Source: UBA1822 sp963615055 (lineage in GTDB: Bacteria > Bacillota > Negativicutes > Veillonellales > Dialisteraceae). From it: 50,713 nt of DNA. Below the pieces are notes generated by a model. It worked only from the letters and a program-made list of their open reading frames with translations. It searched no databases and was not told where the DNA came from. Positions 23,401 to 35,400 of this stretch are shown here, one piece after another (positions within the stretch are counted from its first letter, which is position 1; each line of letters opens with the position of its first letter). Location: contig CAVEFO010000007.1 in the NCBI GenBank assembly GCA_963615055.1, positions 1 through 50,713 of the forward strand, given 5' to 3'. The position numbers were made by a program, and so were the translations under genes.

Positions 23401-26400
23401 CAAATGCACTGGGGAAATCGAATGCCATAAATAGTTCCTATTCTACTGCAATTGGTTTTACAAACACTGTGGCTGGTAACGAGTGGAATACTGCCATTGG
23501 GAGTAATAATAAAGGCGGGAGCTATGTTGTTTATCAGCAGGGCAACTATAGGTATAGCACTTCTACCGGTCAGGCAATGGCGGTTGGCTTTAATAATAGT
23601 TCGGCCAGTAATTATTCGTCTTCATTTGGTGCGAATAATATAGTGGCTGGAACTGATGGAACAGATTATGCCGGAAATAAATTTTCTGCTGATTATCGCG
23701 GTTATTCACGTACATATTATTCTTCTGTACTTGGTATCGGGAATCGGGTTCGTTCTTCTGCGTGGTATGATTCTGATGCGCAAAATGGTGAGCGTTCGTA
23801 TGCACTCGGTATCGACAATACGACCCGTAATAATGACTCTACGGCCTTGGGAGCTGAAAATATTGTAGGCGGCTCGTATAACGGTGCAAATATATATGGA
23901 AGCGGTGAGACTTCGTATCATAATTACAATGTCGCCATTGGCGTGGGGAACGAGGCCGGGGGGACTTGGTACAGTGCGGATCTCAATAATTTTGCCAGTT
24001 ACGCCGGGCAGTACAATTCGTACTACACGCTGGCCGGCGGCTTTGAGAATAAAGTCACCGGGTACCGGAATGTCGCACTCGGGTATCAAAATACCGTATC
24101 CGGGAACGGGACGATGGACCAGGGCACGTACATTGTGACGGAGAGTGCGGCGTTCGGCCAGAGCAATATCGTGAAATCGGCGGCCAATCGGACGGATGAT
24201 AAGAATACCAGCCACTATGCGGGCGGGATGAGCTCCTATGTGATTGGGCATGGCAATGTATCGCAGGCGCCTTACTCGACGGCCATCGGCGCGGTGAATA
24301 CCGTCGGCGGCACGCAGGCATACAACTATTGGTCGGTCGGCGGGCAGGCGGAGAATGAGCTCGACAATACCGCGCTCGGCACGGGGAACCGGGTCGGTGA
24401 CGGTACGTTCCAATTGACGTATTTCGGGACGGACACTGTGACGCGCCCGCACAATACGTATGCCGGGACGGGCATCGGTTTCCAAAATGAAGTCGGATCG
24501 AATTTCGTGACGGCGGCCGGGTACGGGAATGAAGTCGTCAACGGCGACCGGAGCGCGGGCACGAATGATCTGGGCGTGTACACGGTGACGTATTCGGCGG
24601 CTTTGGGGCAAAATAATATCATCCGCGCCATCGGCGAGACGGTCACGACCGGCAATGACACCTACGTCATGGGCGGCGAGTATTCGTACGCCATCGGCTA
24701 CGGGAACCGGACGCAATTTGCCGGCTCGGCGGCGCTCGGCTTTGGGAATACGGTCGGCGCGGCGACGGCGGCTCGCAGCGTGATCGATGTCGTTGCGAAT
24801 GCGTATTTCAATGCGAATACGGCCATCGGTACGGGGAATACGGTCGGCGGTCTTTTCGTGACGGATGCGGAGGGCAAGACGTACCAAGTGTCGTATGCGA
24901 CGGGTATCGGCGTTTCCAATGAGGTGTACGGCGAAGAGGCGACGGCGGTCGGCGTGTCCAATGTCATCGAGGCATCGCGCGCCGGGCATCAGAATAAAGA
25001 CGAAAAGAATCGCTCGTCGGCGCTCGGCTCGCGGAATAGGATCGAGAATTCCATCGATACGGTCGGCGTGACGGAGACGATTTACGGGGATGTCTACAAT
25101 TACGCGCTCGGCAATGACAATGTCGTCCGCGGCGCGGGGAATCTGGCCGTCGGCCGGGAGAATACGGTCGGCGGTGCGTCGGCCAAGCAGCAGACGGCGG
25201 ATGCGGCCAATACGGCCATCGGCGCGAACAATGTCGTCGGCGGCAAGTATGTCGATGCGGAATACGGCGAGGCAAACGGGCGTTATAATTTGGCGGCCGG
25301 CTTCGGAAATTACGCCATTGGTCAAGAGAATACGGCCATCGGGATTCAAAATACGATCGCGGAGAATGTGGGGACGCTTTCGGATTCGACGAATTCGACG
25401 CAGCACAATGTCCTCGTCGGGATTTTGAATACGGTATCCAATGCGACGTACACGGCGCCGCGGATGTACAATGTCGCCATCGGTGAAGGAAACGAGATGC
25501 GCAACGGGTACGACACGGCTATCGGTTTCTACAATACGGTGGGCGGCGCGCTGGCGACGAATGTGGACAGTACGGAGACGATGTATCACGTCGCGCTCGG
25601 CAGTCAAAACAAGTTGATCGGGACGAATGGCGAAGCGAATGCCGCGCAGATGACGGCCATTGGCTCGGGCAATACGACATACGGCCGCGACTCGGTCGCC
25701 ATCGGGAAGAGCTCGGTGACGGGCACGGAGGATCAGGAGAATGACACGCGCGAATCGGCAGCGATCGGCGTGCGCGCGGTGGCGTCGTCCATGAAATCTC
25801 TGGCGGTCGGCGTCGATGTGACGGCGGAAACGGTCACGGGCGCGGTCGCGGTCGGGCAGAATTCGACCGTTTCCGGCAATCTGTCTGCGGCCTTCGGCGT
25901 GAACAATACGGTGACGGGAGAGAAGGCGCTCGCTCTCGGCACGGATAATGAAGATGTCTACGGCGATCAGACGATTGTCGTCGGATCGGGAAATACCTCG
26001 GCGGTGACGACAGATGACGTGGCGACAGGTACGGAAAGCAGCGTCATCTTCGGTGTGGACAGTGCGGTGACGGGGGATCGCGGGGTCGCTTTCGGCGTGC
26101 AGGACACGGCGGCGGGCGGCGCTGTCGCGGTGGGCTATCATTCACAGGCGCTGGGTGAGCACAGCCTGGCGATGGGCTATGCGCAGACGGTCACAGAGAC
26201 CGGGGCGCACGCCACGGCGGTCGGCTCCGGCTATGAACGCACGGAGGGAAGCGAAGAGTCGCAGACGACGTATTACTACGGCACGACGGTTTCCGGCGTC
26301 TCGGGCGCGGCTTTCGGCGTGGCAAATCTCGTCTCCGGCAATTATGCGACGGCGGTCGGCGCCGGGTATTATCGCCATACGGAAATCGATCAGACGGGTG

Positions 26401-29400
26401 TCGATTATTTCTTCCAAAATAAAGCGGCCGGGGATTATTCCGCTGTGTTCGGGTATCTGAATGTCGCGGAGGGTGAGCATAGTCTGGCAGCCGGCACGGG
26501 TTTCGTGGAGACGGTGGATGACGTCGATACCATGTATGCGAATACGGCATCGGGCGATCGGGCGGCGGCGCTCGGTTATGCGAACCAAGCGCTGGCGGAG
26601 GAAAGTCTGGCAGCCGGCGGTTTCTCGCGGACGGGCGCTGACGCGACAGGTGCGACGGCCATCGGTGAAGGCTATGTGGTCGATATCACGGATTCGTCCG
26701 GGACGACGACGGAGCGTCGCTACAATGAAGCGACGGGCGTGGGCGCGACGGCGCTCGGCTTTGCGAATATCGCAAGTGGCAATTCGTCCACGGCGGCCGG
26801 CTCCCTCTCGAAGGCAAGCGCGGCGAATGCGACGGCACTCGGCGCCGGGATCCTGAAGGAAACAAAAGACGGCGAGAGTATTACGGCCGTGGAATATATC
26901 GAAAATGAAGCGACGGCGGAAGGTGCGACGGCCATCGGCTATGCCAATAGTGCTTCCGGTCAATGGTCCACGGCACTGGGCGCGCTCTCGAAAGCGAAGG
27001 GTGTGGGCGCGACGGCAGCCGGTGCCGGTTACACGAAGGGGGACGGCACGCTCGTCTACAATGAAGCGGACGGGGACGGCGCCATCGTTTACGGCTATGC
27101 GAATATCGCGCGCGGCAACAATGCGACGGCGATCGGCTCCACGATCACAGTCGATAGTACCGATTGGGTGAACCAAGCGGTCTCGGCGGGATCGACGGCC
27201 ATCGGTGCCGGCAATACGGCGGGTGCGACGGATAAAGAAACGGCGACGGCCATCGGTGTGACGAATGTGGCAAGCGGCGCGAATGCGGTCGCGATCGGCG
27301 TTTCCAATGCAGCATTCGCGGATAATTCCGTTTTCCTCGGTACGAAAAATAAGACGACGACGGCGGGCACGTATGCGACGGCCATCGGCACGGAAAATGT
27401 GCTCGGCGGTACGTATGCGTTGGCCTTCGGCACGAAGAATGAAGCAGCCGGGGCGTATTCCATCGCCATCGCCACGGAAGCGGAGGCGACGGGTGAAAAG
27501 TCCATCGCGATGGGCTACCAAGCGAAGGCGCAGGCGCAGAACAGCATCGCTATCGGTTACCAAGCACAGGCGCAGGCGGCCAATAGTATCGCCCTCGGCA
27601 CGAATGCGCAGGCGACTTTTGCGAATTCGGTCGCGATCGGTACGAATTCCGTTTCGACGGATAGCCGCCGTGATTTGGAAAAGACGCTGGAGACGCGCAC
27701 GACGTACACCGTTTCCTTCGGGAACAGCACGACGACGGATAATGTGACGGAGGGCACCGTGTCCCGGCTCACGAATGTGGCGGAAGGGCGCGAAACGAAG
27801 GATACGTCCGGCAAGCTCATCGCCGGCGTGGGCGATACGGATGCCATCAATGTCAAGCAATTAAAGAAATATATCAATACCGTTCCGGTCTTCTACGATC
27901 ATCGCGATGCGAATGCGACGCCTTTTACGGCGGAGGGCAGCTACATTACGACGAATGATCATTGGCTCTCGACGGATTTCTGGCAGGATGGTGTCACGCA
28001 CGGCAAGGATTCGACGGCGTACGGGTATCTGGCGAATGCGAAGGGCGAGCAGTCCTCGGCGCTGGGCTATGGGTCGACGACGGATACGGCGGCGACGGAT
28101 GCCATCGCTATGGCGGGCGGCACGGTGACGGGCGCAGCCGGTATCGCGATCGGAAACGGGGCGAGCGCGGTGACGGGTGCGGCGATCGGCACGGGCGCGA
28201 CATCGACGGGCTCCGGCTACGCCATCGGTACGGGTGCGACGGCAGCCGGTGAGCATCAGTTGACGCTCGGCGGCGGCAATACCGCGGGTGCTGAATATAC
28301 AATTTCCGTCGGAAACGGGACGAATGATTTCCGTATCGTGAATTTGGCGGATGCGCAGACGGATAAGAATGCCGCCGATTACGATGGGACGGCGGCGGTC
28401 AATGTCGAGACGATGAAGAAGGTCCTCGACACGATGACGAAATCCGAAGCAATCGTCATTTACGACGACGATGAGGATGGCACGGATTGGCGCACGACAA
28501 ACAATCATTGGGTCGCGACGGATTTCGATTTGAATGATAATGATTCGCTTTACACGCACGGGCTGGATTCCACGGGCTACGGCTATGCGACGAAGGCGAC
28601 GGGCACGAATGCGACGGCGGTCGGCTACGGCAAGAGCGCGGCGGAAATGACGGCGGCGACGGCGAATTTCGCTTCTGCCTTCGGTACGCTCGATACGGCG
28701 AGCGGTCTTTATGCGCTCGCGGCGGGCGTCGAAAATACGGCGAGCGGGGCGTATTCGGCAGTGGTCGGCTACACCAGTGAGGCGAAGGGTGAGAGATCGA
28801 CGGCGCTCGGCTACGCGGCGCAGGCGACGGAAGCTGATTCGACGGCCATCGGGAATAATGCGATTGCGGCCGGCGCTCACTCCATCGCCATCGGTTCGGC
28901 CTATCATGATATTTCCTCGGGGACGCTGATTACGCAGGCGGCAGGCGAAGGGGCGACGGCGATCGGCCTGGGTGCTGTGGCCTCCGGCGATCGGGCGCTC
29001 TCTCTCGGCGCGTATCAAAATGCGGCAATCGGTGTGGATGCCGTCGCGCTCGGCGCGGTCAATGCCGTGTACGGAGACCGGTCGGCGGCCTTCGGGGTGC
29101 AAAATGCGATCGGTACGGCAGCGGCCTCCGCGGCGATGAGCTATGCACTCGGTGTCGGGAATACGGTGACGGGCGTGCAGGCGACGGCTCTGGGGTACAG
29201 AAATACGGTCTCGGCCGATTACGGCACGGCGGCCGGTTTTGGCTCGAGCGTCGTCGGGGCTCGCGGCTTTGCGGCCGGTGTAAATGCGGCGGCGACGCAG
29301 GATGCGGCAGCGGTCGGGTCCTTTGCGGCGGCAGGGGGCGTGTCCTCGACGGCAGTCGGCGCGCAGGCGTATGCGAGAGCCGACAAGTCTGCCGCGATTG

Positions 29401-32400
29401 GTTATCAGGCGACGGCGGTGGATAGCCGCGTGGCAGATGACGGGACGGATGCGAAAATCAATACCGTTTCCTTCGGGCACAAAGCGACGGATATCGATCC
29501 GACGACGAGCGCGGCGTACGGTGAGGCGCTCACATCGCGCTTGACGCATATCGCGGACGGCGTCTCGGATACGGATGCGGCGAATGTCCGGCAGCTGAAA
29601 GAAAGCGTCATCGTCGACTTTGATGCGACGTACGCGTCGGGCGGCGGCAAATGGCTCTCGACCGATTTCGGATATGAAGACAAGTTTACGCACGGGGAGA
29701 ATTCCACAGCCTACGGCTATCGCGCGAATGCGGTCGGCAATGCGTCTGTCGCACTCGGCTACCAAGCGTATACCGCAAGTGAAAACGGCGTCGCGCTGGG
29801 GGCGGAATCCGTCGCGACGGGAGCGGTCGTTTCCGTCGGGCATAAAAAAGACGACCAATATCAATATATCGATCCCGATGGGAATGTGGCGACCGGTACC
29901 TATGAGGACGCGCTGACCCGCCGGATCACGAATGTGGCAAAGGGGACGGACGACAATGATTTGGTCAATGTCGCCCAGCTCAAAGAGGAAACGAGAACGG
30001 CCGGCATCGTGAAATGGGACGGCATCGAAGGGACGGACGGGGAGCATTACCTCGCGACGTATTTCGGCGATAAGGATTATTACACGCCGGGTGAAAATTC
30101 GTCGGCGTACGGCTATCTCACAAAAGCGACGGGCGAAGGCTCGACCGCTTTCGGCTACGCGGCGTGGGCGCTGGCGGATGATGGTGTCGCCCTCGGCGCT
30201 TACTCCGTGGCGAATGGCAATGTGATTTCTCTCGGGCACGCGGCGACGGATATCAATCCGGAAACGAACGTGGCGTATGGCAGCGAACTGACCAGAAAGA
30301 TTATTCATGTCGCGGACGGCACGAAGGGCACGGATCTCGTCAATGTCCGCACGCTGAAGCTGACGGATCCCGTGAAGAGCGGGACGACGGATGGCGGTAC
30401 GTGGCTGGCGACGAGCGAGACGGCGACCGTTTCCTATACGCCGGGTAAATTTGCGGCGGCCTACGGCTCTTCTTCGGAAGCGACGGGCACTTCTTCCGTG
30501 GCGTTCGGCTACGGGGCGAAAGCGACGGCGGCCAATTCCGTCGCACTCGGTGAGGGCAGTGTCGCGGATGCGGTGAATACGGTTTCCGTCGGGAAGGCGG
30601 CGGTAGTCAGTGAGTACGGCGGCATCATCGAGCCGGGCGTCTACCGTCGAATCGTCAATTTGGCGGACGGCGTCGCGGACCACGATCTCATCACGTATGC
30701 CCAATTGAAAGCGGCTACGGTCGAAGGCGGCATCGTCGATTACGATACTACGTACGCGGAGAGCGGGAAATATTGGCTCTCCACGAGTTTTGCGACGGCG
30801 GAAGAGAAACCGAGTCTCACGCGCGGTGAAGAATCCGTGGCCTTCGGCTACCGGGCACAGGTGGCGGTGGGCGCGGACCGTGGGGCGGCACTCGGATACA
30901 ATGCGTCCGTCACGGTGGCGGACGGTGTCGCAATCGGTGCCGATTCCGTCGCAAGTGTCGCGGGCACGGTTTCCGTCGGGCATACGACGAGTGATACGAA
31001 TCCGCTGACGGGAACAAATTATACGGACGATCTCACGCGCATCATTACGGGTCTGGCCTTTGGCGCAGACGATACGGATGCCGTTTCCGTTGCGCAATTG
31101 AAATATACCGATCCCGTGAAGACGGGTACGACGGCGGGGGTCGCGACGGCCAATCATTACCTCACGACGCTCGATCCCACGACGTATACGCCGGGCGAAA
31201 ACAGCGTGGCCTACGGGCTCGGCACGAAAGGCGCGTGGGCACCGGCGAAGAATGCGGTGGCGTTCGGTCGCAATGCGTATGCTTTGGCGGAAGGGGCTGT
31301 CGCTCTTGGCGCGGATTCCGTCGCCGGCGAAAAGAATACCGTTTCCCTCGGTCACAAGACGACGGATATCAATCGGGAGACGGGGTTGTTCTACACAGAA
31401 GAACTCACGCGCAAGATCACGGATGTCGCGGACGCCATCTGGGATGAAAACAATGAGTATTACAATGGCGGTACGGATCTCGTCAATGTGGCTGTGCTCC
31501 GCGCGCATACGCAAGACGCGCCCGGCATTGTCCGGACAATCGGTGAAGAGCATAATCTGTATACGGAGCTCAATGACAGCGATAAGGTGAATCCCGCTTC
31601 GCAGGCGGTGGCCTACGGGAAACAGGCGTATGCGAAGGAGGCGAATTCCGTCGCTTTGGGGTATAAGAGCTATGCGGGCGTCGAGGGCGGCGTCGCGCTC
31701 GGCTCGGAATCTGTCGCGAGTGAGGCCGGTACGGTTTCCGTCGGGCATAAAGACGGTGATACGTACTATGATTACAATGATAATGGTGATTATGTCGCAA
31801 AAGAGTATGAAGGGGCGCTGCTCCGCCGTGTGACGGGCCTGGCTTTCGGCGTGGACAATTCGGATGCCGTTTCCGTCGCACAGCTTAAATTGACCGACCC
31901 GGTGAAGACGGGGACGACGGACGGTGTGGCGGATACCAATCATTGGCTCGCGACACCGATGGGCGGTGCGACGTATGCCCGCGGGGAAAATAGTGTGGCC
32001 TACGGCTATGCCACGGCGGCGACGGCGAAGAATGCGGTCGCTTTCGGGTATGCCGCGCTCGCACAGCAGGAGAATGCGGTGGCGATCGGCGCCGATTCCG
32101 TGGCAAAGTCGAAAGATACCGTTTCCTTCGGGCATCGCGAAGGGGATACGAAGGAAGACCGCAGTTCATACGAAAGCGATTTGGAGCGCCGGATCATCCA
32201 TGTGGCGGACGGGGTGGCCGATACAGATCTCATCAATGTGTCCCAGCTCATGAAACAGGTGGATTCTATCCAAGTCATTGATTGGGATAAGGACCGGACG
32301 TCTTCCGGTAAATATTGGCTCTCGACCGATTTCGGTAAGGAGGGCGTCACGCACGGGCAATACAGCACGGCGTACGGCAATTATGCCAATGCGAAGAACA

Positions 32401-35400
32401 GTCTTTCGGCGGCGCTCGGCTATGCTGCGGTCGCTTCGGCCGATGGTTCCGTCGCGCTCGGTCAATATTCGACCGCTTCGCAGGTGAATACCGTGTCCGT
32501 CGGGCATACGACGAATGACACGAATCCGCTGACGGGAGAAAATTATACGGACAATCTCACGCGCCGGATTACGAATGTGGCGACCGGCACGGCGGATACG
32601 GATCTCGTCAATGTCGCCCAGCTCAAATTGACCGACCCGGTGAAGACGGGGACGAATACGGGCGTCGCAGAGGAAAATCATTACTTGGCGATGGATTTCG
32701 GAAACGGAATCCTGGGGACGCCGGGCACGAACAGCGCCGCGTACGGCTATCGCACGATTGCGGAAGGGGACAATTCCGTCGCAATCGGCTATGAAGCGTA
32801 TGCCATCGCGGAGAATTCCGTCGCTTTGGGTGCGTATTCCGTTGCCTCGGAGGCGGGTACCGTGTCTGTCGGGCACAAGGCTGACGATCTCGATGTCGGC
32901 GGCATCGAATTCCAGAAACAGTTGACAAGAAAAATCATCCATGTGGCGGACGGCATTTTGGATACGAGCGCTACGAATTACACCGGTACGGATCTCGTCA
33001 CGGTCGCGCAGCTGCGTGTCGCGGCAGCCACATCGGGCGGTGTCGTCGAATTTAACAGCAATTACGACACGGCAGATGATCATTATCTTTCCACATATAT
33101 CGCGGAAGACGGCGCGACGAACAATGCGACGTCGGCGGCGTACGGCTACAAAGCGAATGTCGCGGCGGCGGCGACGAACGGTGCGGCTCTCGGCTACGGG
33201 GCGAGCGTCACGGCGGCGAATGCGACGGCTATCGGCGCAGGTTCCGTCGCGAGTGTGGAGAATACGATTTCTGTCGGCGACGCGGATAACAATCTCACGC
33301 GCCGGATTACGAATGTGGCAAACGGCATCACGGATACGACGGATGACCATTACAATGACGGCACGGACGCTTTGACGGTCGGCCAGCTGTACACCTTCTA
33401 TCTCCCGAAATCGGGGACGTACGAAGAGGGCACGGCCGGCAACAAATGGGTCGCGACGACTTTCGGGAGACCGATCGATCCGGGTGAAAACAGCACGTCC
33501 TACGGGGCTGAGTCGGCGGCGACGGGAGATCGCTCGACAGCTTTCGGTTACGGTGCGAAGGCGACGGACGACGATTCCACGGCGCTTGGCGCCGGCTCGA
33601 CATCGTCGGGTGCGAATACCGTTTCCTTCGGTGACGCCAAGACGGGACTCTACCGCCGCGTCACAAATGCGGAAACGGGTACGGGCCCCTATGATGCCGT
33701 CACGCTCGGCTATTTGGACGCGGCCATTCGCGACAAGGCCGGCATCGTCGATTATGATTTCGATTATGAAAAGACGGGGAAGCATTGGCTCGCCACGAGT
33801 TTCTTGGAAACGGAGGAAGAAAAAGAGGCGCAGATTGAGCGCGGGGAAGAATCGGTCGCCTTCGGTTATAAATCGGTGGCGAAGGGCGATTATTCCACGG
33901 CCTTCGGGTACGGCGCGCAGGCGCCCTATGGCAATTCGATGGCCCTCGGCGCAGATTCCGTCGTCAATGAAGCGTATACGATTTCCGTCGGGGGAGAGGG
34001 TGCGGAACGCCGGATTACCAATGTGGCGGCCGGTATCACGGATCAGGCGGATCCGAATTACAATAACGGCACGGATGCCATCAATGTCAGCCAACTCGAA
34101 GCGGTGAAGAATATCCTCGCCATCAACGGCGTCAAGGACAGCACGTCTCTCAAGCAAGATATTAAGAATGTGACGGAGGGCACGGAGGCATTCGTAGACG
34201 ACGTCAAAGATTTCTCGGAGGCGACGGCCGCGAAGAAAGACATTTTGGAGCAGAACGGCATCACGGTCGATTCGAATATTTCCGGACGCCTCACGGATGT
34301 GGAGACGAAAATGGATGGCCTCATCGGCGGCGATACGACCAAAGAGGGGACGGACAGCTCTATCATCGGCTACGGCAATACGACGAAGGGCGATCAATCG
34401 TCCGCTTACGGATACAAGAATGAAGCGACGGGCGATCAGTCGACGGCGACGGGCTCGCAGAATGTCGCGTCCGGCGATCAAAGCTCCGCTTACGGGAGCG
34501 GCAATACGGCCGGCGACGCCAGAGACCCGACGAAGACGGGCCAGACGGCCATCGGCGCCGACAATATTGTGACGGGGCAGGATGCGACCGGCATCGGTAC
34601 TTCGAATGTGGTGTCGGGCGAACATGCGACCGGAAACGGCTATCAAAACAACGTGTCCGGCCAAGACACCATCGCCACCGGCACGCAGAATCATGTCGAA
34701 GGCACGGGCTCGTCGGCGTACGGCTTTGACAATCACGTCACGGGTGACGGCGCACTGGCCTACGGCTCCGGAAATGAAGCACGCGGTGACGGCGCGCTTG
34801 CCATCGGCAGCAATGCTTGGGCGACGGGCGACGGCGGTGTCGCCATCGGTACGGGCTCCCGCGCCGTGGAAAATTCGGTGGCAATCGGCGCGGGCTCGGT
34901 TGCGACCGAAAAAGGCACCGTGTCCTTCGGAAATGCGGATGACGGCACGACATCCCGGCTCGTGAATCTGCAAAAGGGCGAGAACAACAACGACGTCGCG
35001 ACGAAGGCGCAGCTCGATACAATCTCGTCGAAAGCGGACGGTTTCGATTCTCGTATCAATGCTATTTCAGAAGATACATACAATACGAAGTTTGATCAAA
35101 TGGAGGGGCTCATCGGTCAGACGGAAAAGAATATTTCCAAAGTCGGAGCGGGCGCGGCGGCCATCGCGGCGCTCCATCCGCTGGAATTCGATCCCTCCGA
35201 AAAAGTGTCCTTCGCGATCGGCTACGGTAATTACCAAGGCGAAAGCGCGATGGCGATCGGTGCCTTTGTCCGGCCGAATGAGTCGATTACGCTCTCGCTC
35301 GGCGGCTCGATGGGAAATGGCGACAATTTGCTGAATTCGAGTATTTCCTTCGCACTGGGGGCAGGGCCGTCCGGTCTGGCCGCCCGGTCGAAGGCGGCAC

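Noticed and set aside
27861..32135. 1424-residue minus-strand open frame opposite adhesin 1
   Set aside because: Same cause: repeat composition of the real plus-strand gene. The Arg-rich product follows the module period.
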